DNA from: Anaerofustis stercorihominis
GTDB taxonomy: Bacteria; Bacillota; Clostridia; Eubacteriales; Anaerofustaceae
NCBI RefSeq assembly: GCF_024623185.1
Contig: NZ_JANJZK010000003.1
Location: 98,327 to 162,326, forward strand
Direction: 5' to 3'
DNA length: 64,000 nucleotides
In this document: positions 45,733 through 53,839 of the stretch, in pieces
Position numbering within the stretch: the first letter of the stretch is position 1
Layout: every line of letters starts with the position of its first letter
The notes under the pieces: model-generated
Database searches by the model: none
Seen by the model: the letters and a program-made list of their open reading frames with translations, nothing else
What the model was told of the DNA's origin: nothing
Position numbers and translations under genes: made by a program

Positions 45733-46602
45733 TTATTTCTCCTTAGAAGTTTCTCTCTCATAATAAAATAAGTACTGTTGTGCTATACCTGCATATTCAC
45801 CCCAGTTGTTTTTTGCAAGGTTAAATCCGTTTTCAAATGTTAAATCGGTGAGTCCGTATCTGGTTTCAAATATCCTTTTAACCCAAACATCCATAGGACA
45901 TAATTCTAATCTCTTAAGGGAAAAAAGTAATATGCAGTCAGAAACTTTTTCTCCCACACCCTTAATTTTCATTAATTCTTTTTTTGCTTCTGATGTTTCC
46001 ATATTTGTTATTTTGTCAAGATCGATTTCCCCGGAGTTTATTTTTTTAGTGGCATCTACCAGATATTTATCTCTAAATCCCATTTTAAGTTCATGAAATT
46101 CTTCTTTTGTTATATCTTTTAAATCTTCATAAGAAGGAAATGAATAATAACTTTTTCCGTTATAAATTATCTCTTTACCGTATCTTTCGCATAAGTCGCT
46201 TATGATTTTTTTTATTCTTGGTATATTATTGTTAGCAGAAATTATAAAAGAGATAATTGTTTCAAATAAGTCTTGTTTTAAAATTCTTATTCCATTCCCA
46301 TATTCAATACACTTTTTGATATGTTCATCTGTACTGATTTTTTTATCTATTTTATTATAGTCTAAATTAAAGTCAAAATAATCTACCAAAACATTATTAA
46401 AATATTCTTCTGTAGTATCATAAAAAGTAAAAGTTCCGTTATCTTCTTTTATATGTATTACTTTGCCGTTTACTACTCCTATGAATTCATCTTTTTCTAT
46501 TTCGTCCCATCTGAAGCATTGTCCGCATTCAAATGTTTTCTTTAAGTTAAAATGGTCGGTCTCAGTTAAAATAATATCATTGTTTACTTGTTCTATCTTC
46601 AT
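45733..46602 (-). CDS. 8-oxoguanine DNA glycosylase, OGG1-like
   Basis: HhH-GPD base-excision enzyme. The N-terminal OGG_N domain has TFECGQCFRW. The helix-hairpin-helix has the catalytic Lys in IKGVGEKVSDCIL, followed by the Asp in CPMDVWVKR. Length 289 residues. It removes 8-oxoguanine from DNA and nicks the strand. It overlaps trmN6 by 26 bases; coupled translation is likely. Confidence 0.92.
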   Translation of the reverse strand: MKIEQVNNDIILTETDHFNLKKTFECGQCFRWDEIEKDEFIGVVNGKVIHIKEDNGTFTFYDTTEEYFNNVLVDYFDFNLDYNKIDKKISTDEHIKKCIEYGNGIRILKQDLFETIISFIISANNNIPRIKKIISDLCERYGKEIIYNGKSYYSFPSYEDLKDITKEEFHELKMGFRDKYLVDATKKINSGEIDLDKITNMETSEAKKELMKIKGVGEKVSDCILLFSLKRLELCPMDVWVKRIFETRYGLTDLTFENGFNLAKNNWGEYAGIAQQYLFYYERETSKEK

Positions 46603-47314
46603 AATAATACTCCATAAATTCTTTTGTATATTGGTTGTTATTTTCGTACATTGTTAGCGGCGGTAATATTTTCATTGACTCTTTTGCATTTTTCACTGCT
46701 TTTAAAAGGAATAAATTCGAATTTTTATCTTTCTTTGGATAGATGAATTTCACATCTTTTACCGTAAGCTTATATTTATTTAAGGTAAGAAGTATTTCTT
46801 CAAATCTGTCTGTTCTGTGGACTAAGAAAAATTTCCCTTTATCTTTAAGTAGCTTTGATGAGATTTTTGCTATATCATCGAAGTTACATAATATCTCGTG
46901 TCGTGCTATTTTTTTGTTGTCATTTTCACTTATTATACCGCTGTTCGTTTTATAGTAGGGAGGGTTTACAGAAAGGCTGTCAAATTTATTATATAAAGAT
47001 TTGTCTAATTGATTTAAGTCGTTATTGATAATATCAATAGTTTCTATATTATTATATACAAGAGATTTTTTTGCTACTTTACACATATCTTTATTTACTT
47101 CAACCATGGTTATATCTTTGTTTTCTTTTTTGGCATATATAAGAATAGGTATGATTCCGTTTCCGGCACAAAGGTCGATTACTTTATCGTTTCTTTTAAT
47201 GAACTTTGCCATGAAGTTAGCAAGTAAAACCGCATCTACACCGAAACAAAAGCTATCGGTATCCTGATAAATATAATAATTTTTTATTTGTAAATCATCA
47301 AGTCTTAAATTCAT
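46577..47314 (-). CDS. trmN6: tRNA1(Val) (adenine37-N6)-methyltransferase-like protein
   Basis: A class I SAM methyltransferase with motif I DLCAGNGIIPI and the N6-adenine catalytic motif NPPYYK near residue 118. YIYQDTDSFCFGVDAVLLANF is the TrmN6/YfiC/YabB opening. The 245-residue length is typical. The target (A37 of tRNA-Val) is inferred from family. First gene of a three-gene minus-strand unit. Confidence 0.9.
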   Translation of the reverse strand: MNLRLDDLQIKNYYIYQDTDSFCFGVDAVLLANFMAKFIKRNDKVIDLCAGNGIIPILIYAKKENKDITMVEVNKDMCKVAKKSLVYNNIETIDIINNDLNQLDKSLYNKFDSLSVNPPYYKTNSGIISENDNKKIARHEILCNFDDIAKISSKLLKDKGKFFLVHRTDRFEEILLTLNKYKLTVKDVKFIYPKKDKNSNLFLLKAVKNAKESMKILPPLTMYENNNQYTKEFMEYYYEDRTSKQ

Positions 47315-47627
47315 AATCCGCTCCTAAATTACAAATATTATATCATAAAGGATAACTAATATAAAATAAAGCAGTATAATTTATTATTATAAATAGAATT
47401 TAATATAATATAATCTCAAGAAAGATAACAAAGAATTAATAAATCTCGTATTTAAATTAGTAAATATCCTATATATATATTATAATATGAAACTTGTTAA
47501 ATTTTTCTTTAACTCCTTATTTCTGCTATAATAAAACTTACTAAAATGTAATAGGTAATTTCATTTAAAGTTTAATATAAATAAAAATAGCACTAAATTT
47601 ATATTAGCGCTATTTTTTATTTAATTA
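47315..47627. other. AT-rich intergenic region with terminator
   Basis: Very AT-rich; probably contains the promoter of the trmN6 unit near its right side (not resolved) and, at 47582-47621, the terminator of the secreted MBL gene. No ORF recognised. Confidence 0.5.
47582..47621 (-). terminator. Terminator after the shifted C-terminus of the MBL/Big2 gene
   Basis: AAAAATAGC-A-CTAA, loop, TTAG-C-GCTATTTTTT. It lies 7 bases beyond the stop codon of the shifted frame (47628-47630), which suggests the original gene ended there. Confidence 0.8.
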
Positions 47628-47811
47628 TTATTTAACACATCTCTTACAAGGTAAATATCCTGCTTTCTTTGCCTTACCTAAAGTTGTTTTCTTTGGAGAT
47701 TTTAAACAAGTTTTACTGTAATGATAACAAGTACTTTTTCTATTGGAAATATATACTTTCAAATGAGATTTACTTAAAACTTTTATTTTATATTTTAAGT
47801 AATACCGTTTG
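47628..47811 (-). pseudogene. Out-of-frame C-terminal segment of the MBL/Big2 protein
   Basis: In a -1 shifted frame relative to the upstream ORF, the minus strand encodes RYYLKYKIKVLSKS...VYISNRKSTCYHYSKTC...LGKAKKAGYLPCKRCVK and stops at 47628-47630. A Cys/His-rich VY..(Y)H.S..C...KAKKxGYxPCKxC tail is a common end of clostridial secreted proteins. It continues the last Big2 domain after a shift near 47795-47811. Either a disabling frameshift, a sequence error or a recoding site. Confidence 0.65.
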
Positions 47812-49339
47812 CCTTAACTTTTATTGTTGTAGTTCCTGCCTTTTTACCGGTAACTACACCTTTACTGTTAACCGTTGCTATCTTTTTATTTGAAGATACA
47901 AATTTTATTTTATTCTTTGGACTGCATTTTGCTTTTATCTTTAATTTCTTACCTGAAATAATTTTCCCGGACTTCTTAGATAATTTAAGTTTAGATTGTT
48001 TAACGGTAACCGGAACTTTTACTTTTCTTCCGAGCGAAGAATAAGCTAAAATATGCGTCTTTCCTGCTTTTTTTGCTTTAATTGTTCCCTTTGAACTTAC
48101 AGTTACGATTTTATTATTATAAGATTTAAACTTAACATATGAAGAAGGTTTTGTACTCCCTTTTATATTAGTACTAAAACTTGTGTATAGACTGATCTTT
48201 TTCTTAGACACCGATAATATTGGTGCTTTTACGGTAACAAGACATTTAGCTACTTTACCTGAAGTCGACTTTGCGTAAACATAGCATTTACCTGCTTTCT
48301 TGCCGGTTACAATGCCGGATGAAGTAACTGCCGCAATCTTTGAATTACTGCTGGAAAATGTTAGTTTATCCGTAGAATAATCAGGAGTTAAACTTGCTTT
48401 AATTGTCTTCTTTTCAGATAGATACATACTCGAAGACGGAGTCACACTAACACTTGTACTTGGACATGTCGCCTTTTCCTTTGTAACATTAATTCCTTTA
48501 TCATCAATAGTGACTATAATACTTCCGTCCCTATCTGTACGATAAACTTTAGAACCCACTTTTGTTAGATTGTTTATGGTTTCTTTAGTGGGATGTCCGT
48601 AACTATTCTTTCCTACGCCAATGATAGAATATGTTGGTTTGACTTTACTTAAAAATGGCATTGAACTAGAAGTTTTGGCACCATGATGAGCTACTTTAAG
48701 TACATCATAATGCTTGATTAAGTTTTCATTTAATAAAATATTTTCTACACTGCCGGTCATATCACCTGTCAGAAGTAAATTTCTGCCTAAATAACTTACA
48801 TCTAAAACAAGGCTTGCATCATTACCGGCTAAATCCGTCTCACCATAGAGAACTTTATTCTTTATATCACCAATATCAAATGTATCTCCGGTTTTAACTT
48901 TGATGACATCTATATTTTTATCTTCTAGTAATTTCATCAATTTACCATAAGCTACTTTTGCCTCTGCATTTTCACCTTCCATTACAGAAGAAATAAATAC
49001 ACCATGCTTGATATTGCCAAAATGTTCAACTATTTTTATAGCACCTCCCATATGATCTATATCGGGATGAGTGATGACAAGTCTGTCTAATTTACTTACA
49101 TTTATTTTATTTAAATAACTTATTACTTTATCTCCGCCGGGAGAATTACCGGTGTCAACAAGCATATTTTCTGAGTTATTTTCTATGAAAATACTGTCGC
49201 CCTGACCTACATCAATAAAATGAGCTTTCATTGAATTATTATTTCCGGATAATGTCTCTGCAAATACAAAAGGAGCAAACACTGAAAACGAAATCACTAT
49301 GGTCAATACAACACATAATATTTTATTTTTGAATTTCAT
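47795..49339 (-). CDS. Secreted ComEC/Rec2-like MBL-fold hydrolase with three Big2 domains
   Basis: A signal peptide covers residues 1-28 (MKFKNKILCVV...VFAE). An MBL domain follows: MKAHFIDVGQGDSIFIE, metal motif THPDIDHMGG, LLLTGDMTG and VAHHGAKTSS, as in the ComEC C-terminal hydrolase. From about residue 290, three Ig-like Big2 repeats (LTFSSSNSKIAAVTSSGIVTGKKAG and two variants). The start at 49339 follows TGAGGGAA. The frame ends early within the third repeat; a Cys-rich end is present in another frame. Probable extracellular nuclease or phosphodiesterase, substrate unknown. Confidence 0.82.
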   Translation of the reverse strand: MKFKNKILCVVLTIVISFSVFAPFVFAETLSGNNNSMKAHFIDVGQGDSIFIENNSENMLVDTGNSPGGDKVISYLNKINVSKLDRLVITHPDIDHMGGAIKIVEHFGNIKHGVFISSVMEGENAEAKVAYGKLMKLLEDKNIDVIKVKTGDTFDIGDIKNKVLYGETDLAGNDASLVLDVSYLGRNLLLTGDMTGSVENILLNENLIKHYDVLKVAHHGAKTSSSMPFLSKVKPTYSIIGVGKNSYGHPTKETINNLTKVGSKVYRTDRDGSIIVTIDDKGINVTKEKATCPSTSVSVTPSSSMYLSEKKTIKASLTPDYSTDKLTFSSSNSKIAAVTSSGIVTGKKAGKCYVYAKSTSGKVAKCLVTVKAPILSVSKKKISLYTSFSTNIKGSTKPSSYVKFKSYNNKIVTVSSKGTIKAKKAGKTHILAYSSLGRKVKVPVTVKQSKLKLSKKSGKIISGKKLKIKAKCSPKNKIKFVSSNKKIATVNSKGVVTGKKAGTTTIKVKANGIT

Positions 49340-49369
49340 AATATTTCCCTCATCAATTTTTTTGTAATA

Positions 49370-49400
49370 AAAAAGAGTGGATAAAATATCCACTCAAATT
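49370..49400 (-). terminator. Terminator of the transaldolase-family gene
   Basis: Minus strand GAGTGGATA, TTTT loop, TATCCACTC, T-run; lies between the aldolase stop and the MBL start. Confidence 0.85.
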
Positions 49401-49427
49401 ATACAATAATATTTAAACTAATAATTA

Positions 49428-50090
49428 CTATTTTTCGTAAGTATAGTATTCTGCACCTTTTTCTTCAAATTCCATTATAGCAGAAGTTGTCAAAGGATGA
49501 TAAATAAGTTGTTCGAATAAGTCACAGCTGATTGTAGCAGCATGAGAACCAACCATAGCTACATTGTATACTTGTTGTGTATTTTTAAAGCTTGCAGCTA
49601 AAACTTTTGTATCTTTATCATACATTTCGAATAAGTTTACTATATCACCAACAACACCGATACCGTCAGAAGAGAAGTTATCAATTCTGTTTACGTATGG
49701 AGCTACATAATCAGCACCTGCTGTAGAAGCAAGTAAAGCTTGCTGAGCTGTAAAAATAGCTGTAGCAGTTACATTGAAACCTAATTCCTTTAATACGCTT
49801 ATTGATTTAAGACCTTCACCTGTTACAGGAACTTTTACAAAGAAGTTTCCGCCTACAGTATCTCTAAGTCTGATAGCTTCTTTTACTATTTCATCGCAAG
49901 TTGATTCTAAAACTTGCGCATGAAGTTCAAGATCCGGACCGATTACATCTCTGATTGCTTTTATTTTTTTATAAACATTTTCTCCGTTTGCAGCAATAAT
50001 ACTTGGATTGGTAGTTACCCCATGAATTGGGAAATATTGTGTAATAGTTTTGATGCTTTCAACATTAGCATCATCAATTAAATATAACAT
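49428..50090 (-). CDS. Fructose-6-phosphate aldolase / TalC-type transaldolase
   Basis: A 220-residue class I aldolase. The opening is LIDDANVESI...GVTTNPSIIA, the Schiff-base Lys lies in FVKVPVTGEG, and NVTATAIFTAQQALLA and APYVNRIDN are of the FSA/TalC branch. The short length separates it from full-size transaldolases. It could act as transaldolase or F6P aldolase; these cannot be separated by eye. Monocistronic with clear promoter and terminator. Confidence 0.92.
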   Translation of the reverse strand: MLYLIDDANVESIKTITQYFPIHGVTTNPSIIAANGENVYKKIKAIRDVIGPDLELHAQVLESTCDEIVKEAIRLRDTVGGNFFVKVPVTGEGLKSISVLKELGFNVTATAIFTAQQALLASTAGADYVAPYVNRIDNFSSDGIGVVGDIVNLFEMYDKDTKVLAASFKNTQQVYNVAMVGSHAATISCDLFEQLIYHPLTTSAIMEFEEKGAEYYTYEK

Positions 50091-50138
50091 ATGTAATTTC
50101 TCCTTACTTTTTATAACACTTGTTTTTATGATAAGTGA

Positions 50139-50167
50139 ATTATATATTATACTTTAAGTAATTACAA
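50139..50167 (-). promoter_or_regulatory. Promoter of the transaldolase-family gene
   Basis: Minus strand TTGTAA (complement of 50162-50167), 17-base spacer, TATAAT (complement of 50139-50144). Confidence 0.75.
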
Positions 50168-50425
50168 GTAGTTTCGTGTAAAAAAAGAAAAAAAGGTTAT
50201 GAAAATAAAGGTAAATTTTCAAAAGATAATTATGTTTGATTAATTATAACCTTTACATTTATATATAAATAAAAAAGGATATAATGTTGTCGTAATACTG
50301 CTTTATATATTTTTAAATTCATTTGTTATTTATGGTTTTAAAATGAAAGCAAAAGCACTACACAAATATTTATTTCAAGAATAAAGATATTTATGTAACT
50401 TTTACATCATGACAAAATGTATATA
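50168..50425. other. Intergenic region between divergent aldolase and prfB genes
   Basis: The gap between the two genes is about 400 bases in all. Apart from the promoters at each end it is AT-rich sequence in which I see no gene, repeat or structured RNA. Confidence 0.5.
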
Positions 50426-50454
50426 TTGTTAAAAATAAAATTTTAATATATAAT
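50426..50454 (+). promoter_or_regulatory. Promoter of prfB
   Basis: TTGTTA (50426-50431), 17-base spacer, TATAAT (50449-50454). Confidence 0.7.
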
Positions 50455-50490
50455 AATTATACTAAATTAAAATACAAAGGAAGTATTAAA

Positions 50491-51585
50491 ATGGCTGAAC
50501 TAATTGAGCTTAAAACCTTATTAGATAATATAGATAAAGAACTTTCGGATATTGCAAATTCAATAAATATAGAACTATTAAAAGACGAGCTAAGATCAAA
50601 AGAAACCCTTATGAATGATAAAAGCTTTTGGAATGAAAGTGATAAAGCAAACAAAATCTTAAAAGAAGTCAAATCATTAAAATCCCAAATAAATTCCTAT
50701 TCTTCTTTAGAGTATAAAAAAGATGATATAAGCGTACTTGTGGAAATGCTACAGGAAGATTTTTCTGAAAGTGATGCTGACAGCACGATGGAAGAATTAT
50801 TAGCTCTTGAAAAGGAACTTAAGGTTTTTACTATAGACACATTGTTATCGGGAGAATATGATGCAAACAATGCTATATTATCTATCCACCCAGGAGCGGG
50901 CGGTACCGAAAGCCAGGACTGGGCTGAAATGCTTCTTAGAATGTTCATTAGATTTGCTGAAAAAAGAAATTTTAAAATAAAAATATTGGAGCAGCTTCCC
51001 GGAGATGTTGCGGGAATAAAAAGTGTTACAATATTAATAAGCGGGGATAATGCATATGGTTATTTAAAAGGAGAAAAAGGAGTTCATAGGCTTGTGAGGA
51101 TCTCACCATTTGACAGTAACAGCAGGAGACATACCTCCTTCGCTTCCGTAGATGTGGAACCGGAGATAAAGGAAGATATTAATCTTGAAATAAATCCAAG
51201 TGATTTAAAAATCGATACGTACCGAGCAGGGGGTGCCGGAGGACAGCACGTCAATAAAACTGATTCAGCGGTAAGAATAACACATCTTCCCACAAAAATA
51301 GTTGTATCATGCCAAAATGAACGAAGTCAGTTCCAAAATAAAGAAACAGCAATGAAAATCCTTAAAGGGAAATTATATAAAATATTAATGGAAGAACATA
51401 AGGAAAAAATAGATGAAATAAAAGGAGACTACGGTCAAATAGCATGGGGAAATCAAATAAGGTCATATGTATTTCACCCTTACAGCATGGTAAAAGACCA
51501 TAGAACAAAGGCTGAGACCTCAAATGTTCAGGCAGTGATGGACGGAGATATCAATGTATTCATCGATGCATATTTAAAAATGTAG
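50491..51585 (+). CDS. prfB: Peptide chain release factor 2
   Basis: Recognises UGA and UAA and releases the peptide. The RF2 tripeptide SPF is in VRISPFDSN and the catalytic GGQ in AGGAGGQHVNKTDSAVR. The 364-residue length is full. The gene reads in one frame from its ATG; the in-frame UGA and +1 programmed shift found around codon 25 in many prfB genes are absent. The start follows AAAGGAAG. Confidence 0.97.
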   Translation: MAELIELKTLLDNIDKELSDIANSINIELLKDELRSKETLMNDKSFWNESDKANKILKEVKSLKSQINSYSSLEYKKDDISVLVEMLQEDFSESDADSTMEELLALEKELKVFTIDTLLSGEYDANNAILSIHPGAGGTESQDWAEMLLRMFIRFAEKRNFKIKILEQLPGDVAGIKSVTILISGDNAYGYLKGEKGVHRLVRISPFDSNSRRHTSFASVDVEPEIKEDINLEINPSDLKIDTYRAGGAGGQHVNKTDSAVRITHLPTKIVVSCQNERSQFQNKETAMKILKGKLYKILMEEHKEKIDEIKGDYGQIAWGNQIRSYVFHPYSMVKDHRTKAETSNVQAVMDGDINVFIDAYLKM

Positions 51586-51593
51586 GAAAATAA

Positions 51594-51633
51594 TAAAAAT
51601 AGAAATTAGTTTAAGCTTATTTCTATTTTTTAC
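51594..51633 (+). terminator. Terminator of prfB
   Basis: AAAAATAGAAAT (51596-51607), loop, ATTTCTATTTTT (51619-51630). Confidence 0.85.
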
Positions 51634-51658
51634 TTTAAATCAATATATACAATTATAT

Positions 51659-52484
51659 TTAATTTTGATAATTTTCTAAAGAAAACAACCAATTATTAAC
51701 TAAAGCATTAAATATTTGAGTTTGCTCAATTTGTAAATTATGACCTGCATAATTAATAACAGAAAAAGAAGCACTTTTATAGTCCTCTATTAAATTCCAT
51801 AAATCCTGATAACCAACACAATTATCCTGTCTTCCCGCTATTAATAAAACAGATTTTTCATAATTAAGTTTACAAACTTCTTTATCAACATCAAATGAAA
51901 AACAATAATCATCTTTTAAATAATCAATAAATACATTATTAGCTATTTTAAGACCAGATTGTATTTCGTTTTTATATCTATAGAATACTTCACTATTGGC
52001 TACGATACAATCCTCTAAAAAATCATTTTTTTCACTATCGTGTAACTCTTTTAAAAAGGTTTCATCTCTATATTTGATTTTTACTTCCGGTACATTTCTT
52101 TTTTTAACATCAGAGATTACCACAGGGCAAATTAGTAGCATACCATCTACCATATCACTACATTTTGATAATATACCCCTAGCCAAATAACCTCCATATG
52201 ATTGCCCTATCAGTAAAAATTTGCTTTTTTATCACTTCTTTAATAAATGATAACAATATTTCTAAAATTTTATCAGAAGAAGAATATTCTTTTAAAGCAT
52301 CGGATTTCCCCATTCCTGGTAAATCTATATAAATACGTTTATAATTTTCATGTTTTTTAAATATTGGTTCCATACACTTTTTAAGTAAAGTCAAGTCACA
52401 GCCAAGACCATGTATCATTAGTACAGGATTACCGACACCGATAGTTTCATAATAAATATTTATATTTTTATAAGTATAAAACAT
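51659..52484 (-). pseudogene. Alpha/beta-fold hydrolase, frameshifted
   Basis: The N-terminal part (52179-52484) carries VLMIHGLGCD and the oxyanion region; the C-terminal part (51659-52186) carries the acid AGRQDNCVG and the His in YAGHNLQIEQ. Joining them needs a one-base change in the A-run near 52220-52232. The correct frame then reads KFLLIGQSYGGYLARG, with the nucleophile Ser in GQSYGG, which neither fragment contains in frame. It was thus a complete serine hydrolase (about 274 residues). Substrate unknown. Disruption in a homopolymer could be real, phase-variable or a sequencing error. Confidence 0.82.
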
Positions 52485-52693
52485 AAGTTGTTCATCCTTT
52501 CTAAATTATATTTTTTGTAAATATCATAAATATATATCAAAGACAATATAATATAAATTAAACAATTCATATATTTATTATATAAAAAAACAGTTTAAGC
52601 ATAATAAAGATCTTAATTTAAATCAATCAATATTCATTAAAAAAATATAATTCATTCAATATAACAAAATAATATAAAAAACCTTTTAAATCA

Positions 52694-52722
52694 TTGACAG
52701 AACAAGGTCTTGGTGATATACT
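52694..52722 (+). promoter_or_regulatory. Promoter of the rplU operon
   Basis: TTGACA (52694-52699), 17-base spacer, TATACT (52717-52722). Confidence 0.9.
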
Positions 52723-52727
52723 ATTTA

Positions 52728-52811
52728 AGCATGTATCCGCACTGAAGAAGGTAAAAAGAAGTTGATTATTCACACCTTGGACGGCGAGACAGGATAGTGG
52801 AGGTAAAAGAT
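52728..52811 (+). promoter_or_regulatory. Probable ribosomal L21 leader RNA
   Basis: The leader between promoter and rplU contains CCGCACTGAAGAAGG, CACACCTTGGACGG and AGGATAGTGGAGG blocks that resemble the Firmicutes L21 leader. AAGGT/ACCTT and CACT/AGTG pairings would place part of the ribosome binding site in a helix. Likely L21 autoregulation; family assigned from memory. Confidence 0.6.
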
Positions 52812-53150
52812 ATGTATGCAATTATTAAAACAGGCGGTAAACAATACCGTGTACAAAAAGGCGACGTTATAAACGTTGAAAAAATCGTTCCAAAGAGAAA
52901 AAATCAAAAGAAAGTTACTTTTGATGAAGTATTATTTGTAAACGAAGACGGAAATATGTTAGTAGGTGCACCTTTGGTAGAAGGCTATAAGGTAGAAGGT
53001 AAAATACTTGAACAAGGTAAGAGCGAAAAAGTCATTATCTACAAGTATAAAGCTAAAGAAGACTACAGAAGAAAACAAGGACACCGTCAGCCATATACAC
53101 AAGTTGAAATAACAGGTCTTGTAAAAAAAGAAGAAAAAGCAGCTGAGTAA
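52812..53150 (+). CDS. rplU: 50S ribosomal protein L21
   Basis: [25 protein letters not shown] and the C-terminal KRRKGHRQPYT-like [16 protein letters not shown] identify L21. The ATG at 52812 follows GTGGAGG; an in-frame start at 52797 would include the ribosome binding site. Length 112 residues. First gene of the conserved rplU-prp-rpmA unit; its stop overlaps the prp ATG (TAATG). Confidence 0.98.
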   Translation: MYAIIKTGGKQYRVQKGDVINVEKIVPKRKNQKKVTFDEVLFVNEDGNMLVGAPLVEGYKVEGKILEQGKSEKVIIYKYKAKEDYRRKQGHRQPYTQVEITGLVKKEEKAAE

Positions 53151-53476
53151 TGATCAATATCAGCATTGATATAAAATCTGATTTTATTGAAACAATTAAG
53201 CTCAGCGGTCACGCTGAAAGCAATGAAAAAGGAAAAGACTTGATATGCTGCAGTATTTCGACTTTAACTATATCCCTTATAAATGCTTTAACGGAAATAG
53301 CTAAGGCAAATATCAAAGCAGAAGTATCTGAAGGATTTACATTGATAGAAATAGACGAACAAGAAAAAAATAAAAGATTAAAATCCGATATACTTACAAA
53401 AAGTTTTATGCTTTCAGTCAAAGGAATTGAAGAGGAAAACCCTGAGTTTATAAAACTAAATATCACGGAGGAATAA
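53150..53476 (+). CDS. prp: Ribosomal-processing cysteine protease Prp
   Basis: A 108-residue YsxB/Prp protein with the catalytic His21 in [13 protein letters not shown] and Cys33/Cys34 in LICCSIST. It removes the N-terminal extension of L27. Its substrate, with an intact site, is the next gene, 2 bases away. Confidence 0.95.
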   Translation: MINISIDIKSDFIETIKLSGHAESNEKGKDLICCSISTLTISLINALTEIAKANIKAEVSEGFTLIEIDEQEKNKRLKSDILTKSFMLSVKGIEEENPEFIKLNITEE

Positions 53477-53478
53477 AA

Positions 53479-53772
53479 ATGATTAAATTTAATTTAGATA
53501 ACTTACAACTATTCGCCCACAAAAAAGGAATGGGTAGTACAAAGAATGGTAGAGACAGTGAATCAAAGAGACTTGGTACTAAAAAAGGTGACGGTCAATA
53601 TGTTTTAGCTGGAAATATCATAGTTAGACAAAGAGGAACTAGAATTTATCCAGGAGTTAACGTAGGAATTGGCGGAGATGACACATTATTTGCTAAAGCT
53701 GACGGAGTTGTTAAATTCGAAAGAAAAGGCAAAACAAGAAAACAAGTTAGTGTTTACCCTAAGGCTCAATAG
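53479..53772 (+). CDS. rpmA: 50S ribosomal protein L27 (with Prp-cleaved extension)
   Basis: The N-terminal extension [12 protein letters not shown] precedes the mature start [24 protein letters not shown] is the Prp cleavage context known from Firmicutes. Length 97 residues. The mature N-terminus reaches the peptidyl transferase centre, so processing is expected to be essential. Confidence 0.98.
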   Translation: MIKFNLDNLQLFAHKKGMGSTKNGRDSESKRLGTKKGDGQYVLAGNIIVRQRGTRIYPGVNVGIGGDDTLFAKADGVVKFERKGKTRKQVSVYPKAQ

Positions 53773-53787
53773 AATAATTTAAATAAT

Positions 53788-53822
53788 AAACTCCATACTA
53801 AGTGTGTGGAGTTTAATTTTTT
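53788..53822 (+). terminator. Terminator/attenuator between rpmA and obg
   Basis: AAACTCCA (53788-53795), loop, TGGAGTTT (53807-53814), then T-rich sequence. It probably reduces transcription into obg. Confidence 0.75.
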
Positions 53823-53839
53823 ATAAAGGAAAATAATAT

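Noticed and set aside
52627..52821. Minus-strand frame across the rplU promoter and leader
   Set aside because: It covers a perfect promoter and the L21 leader on the opposite strand, with no start signal.
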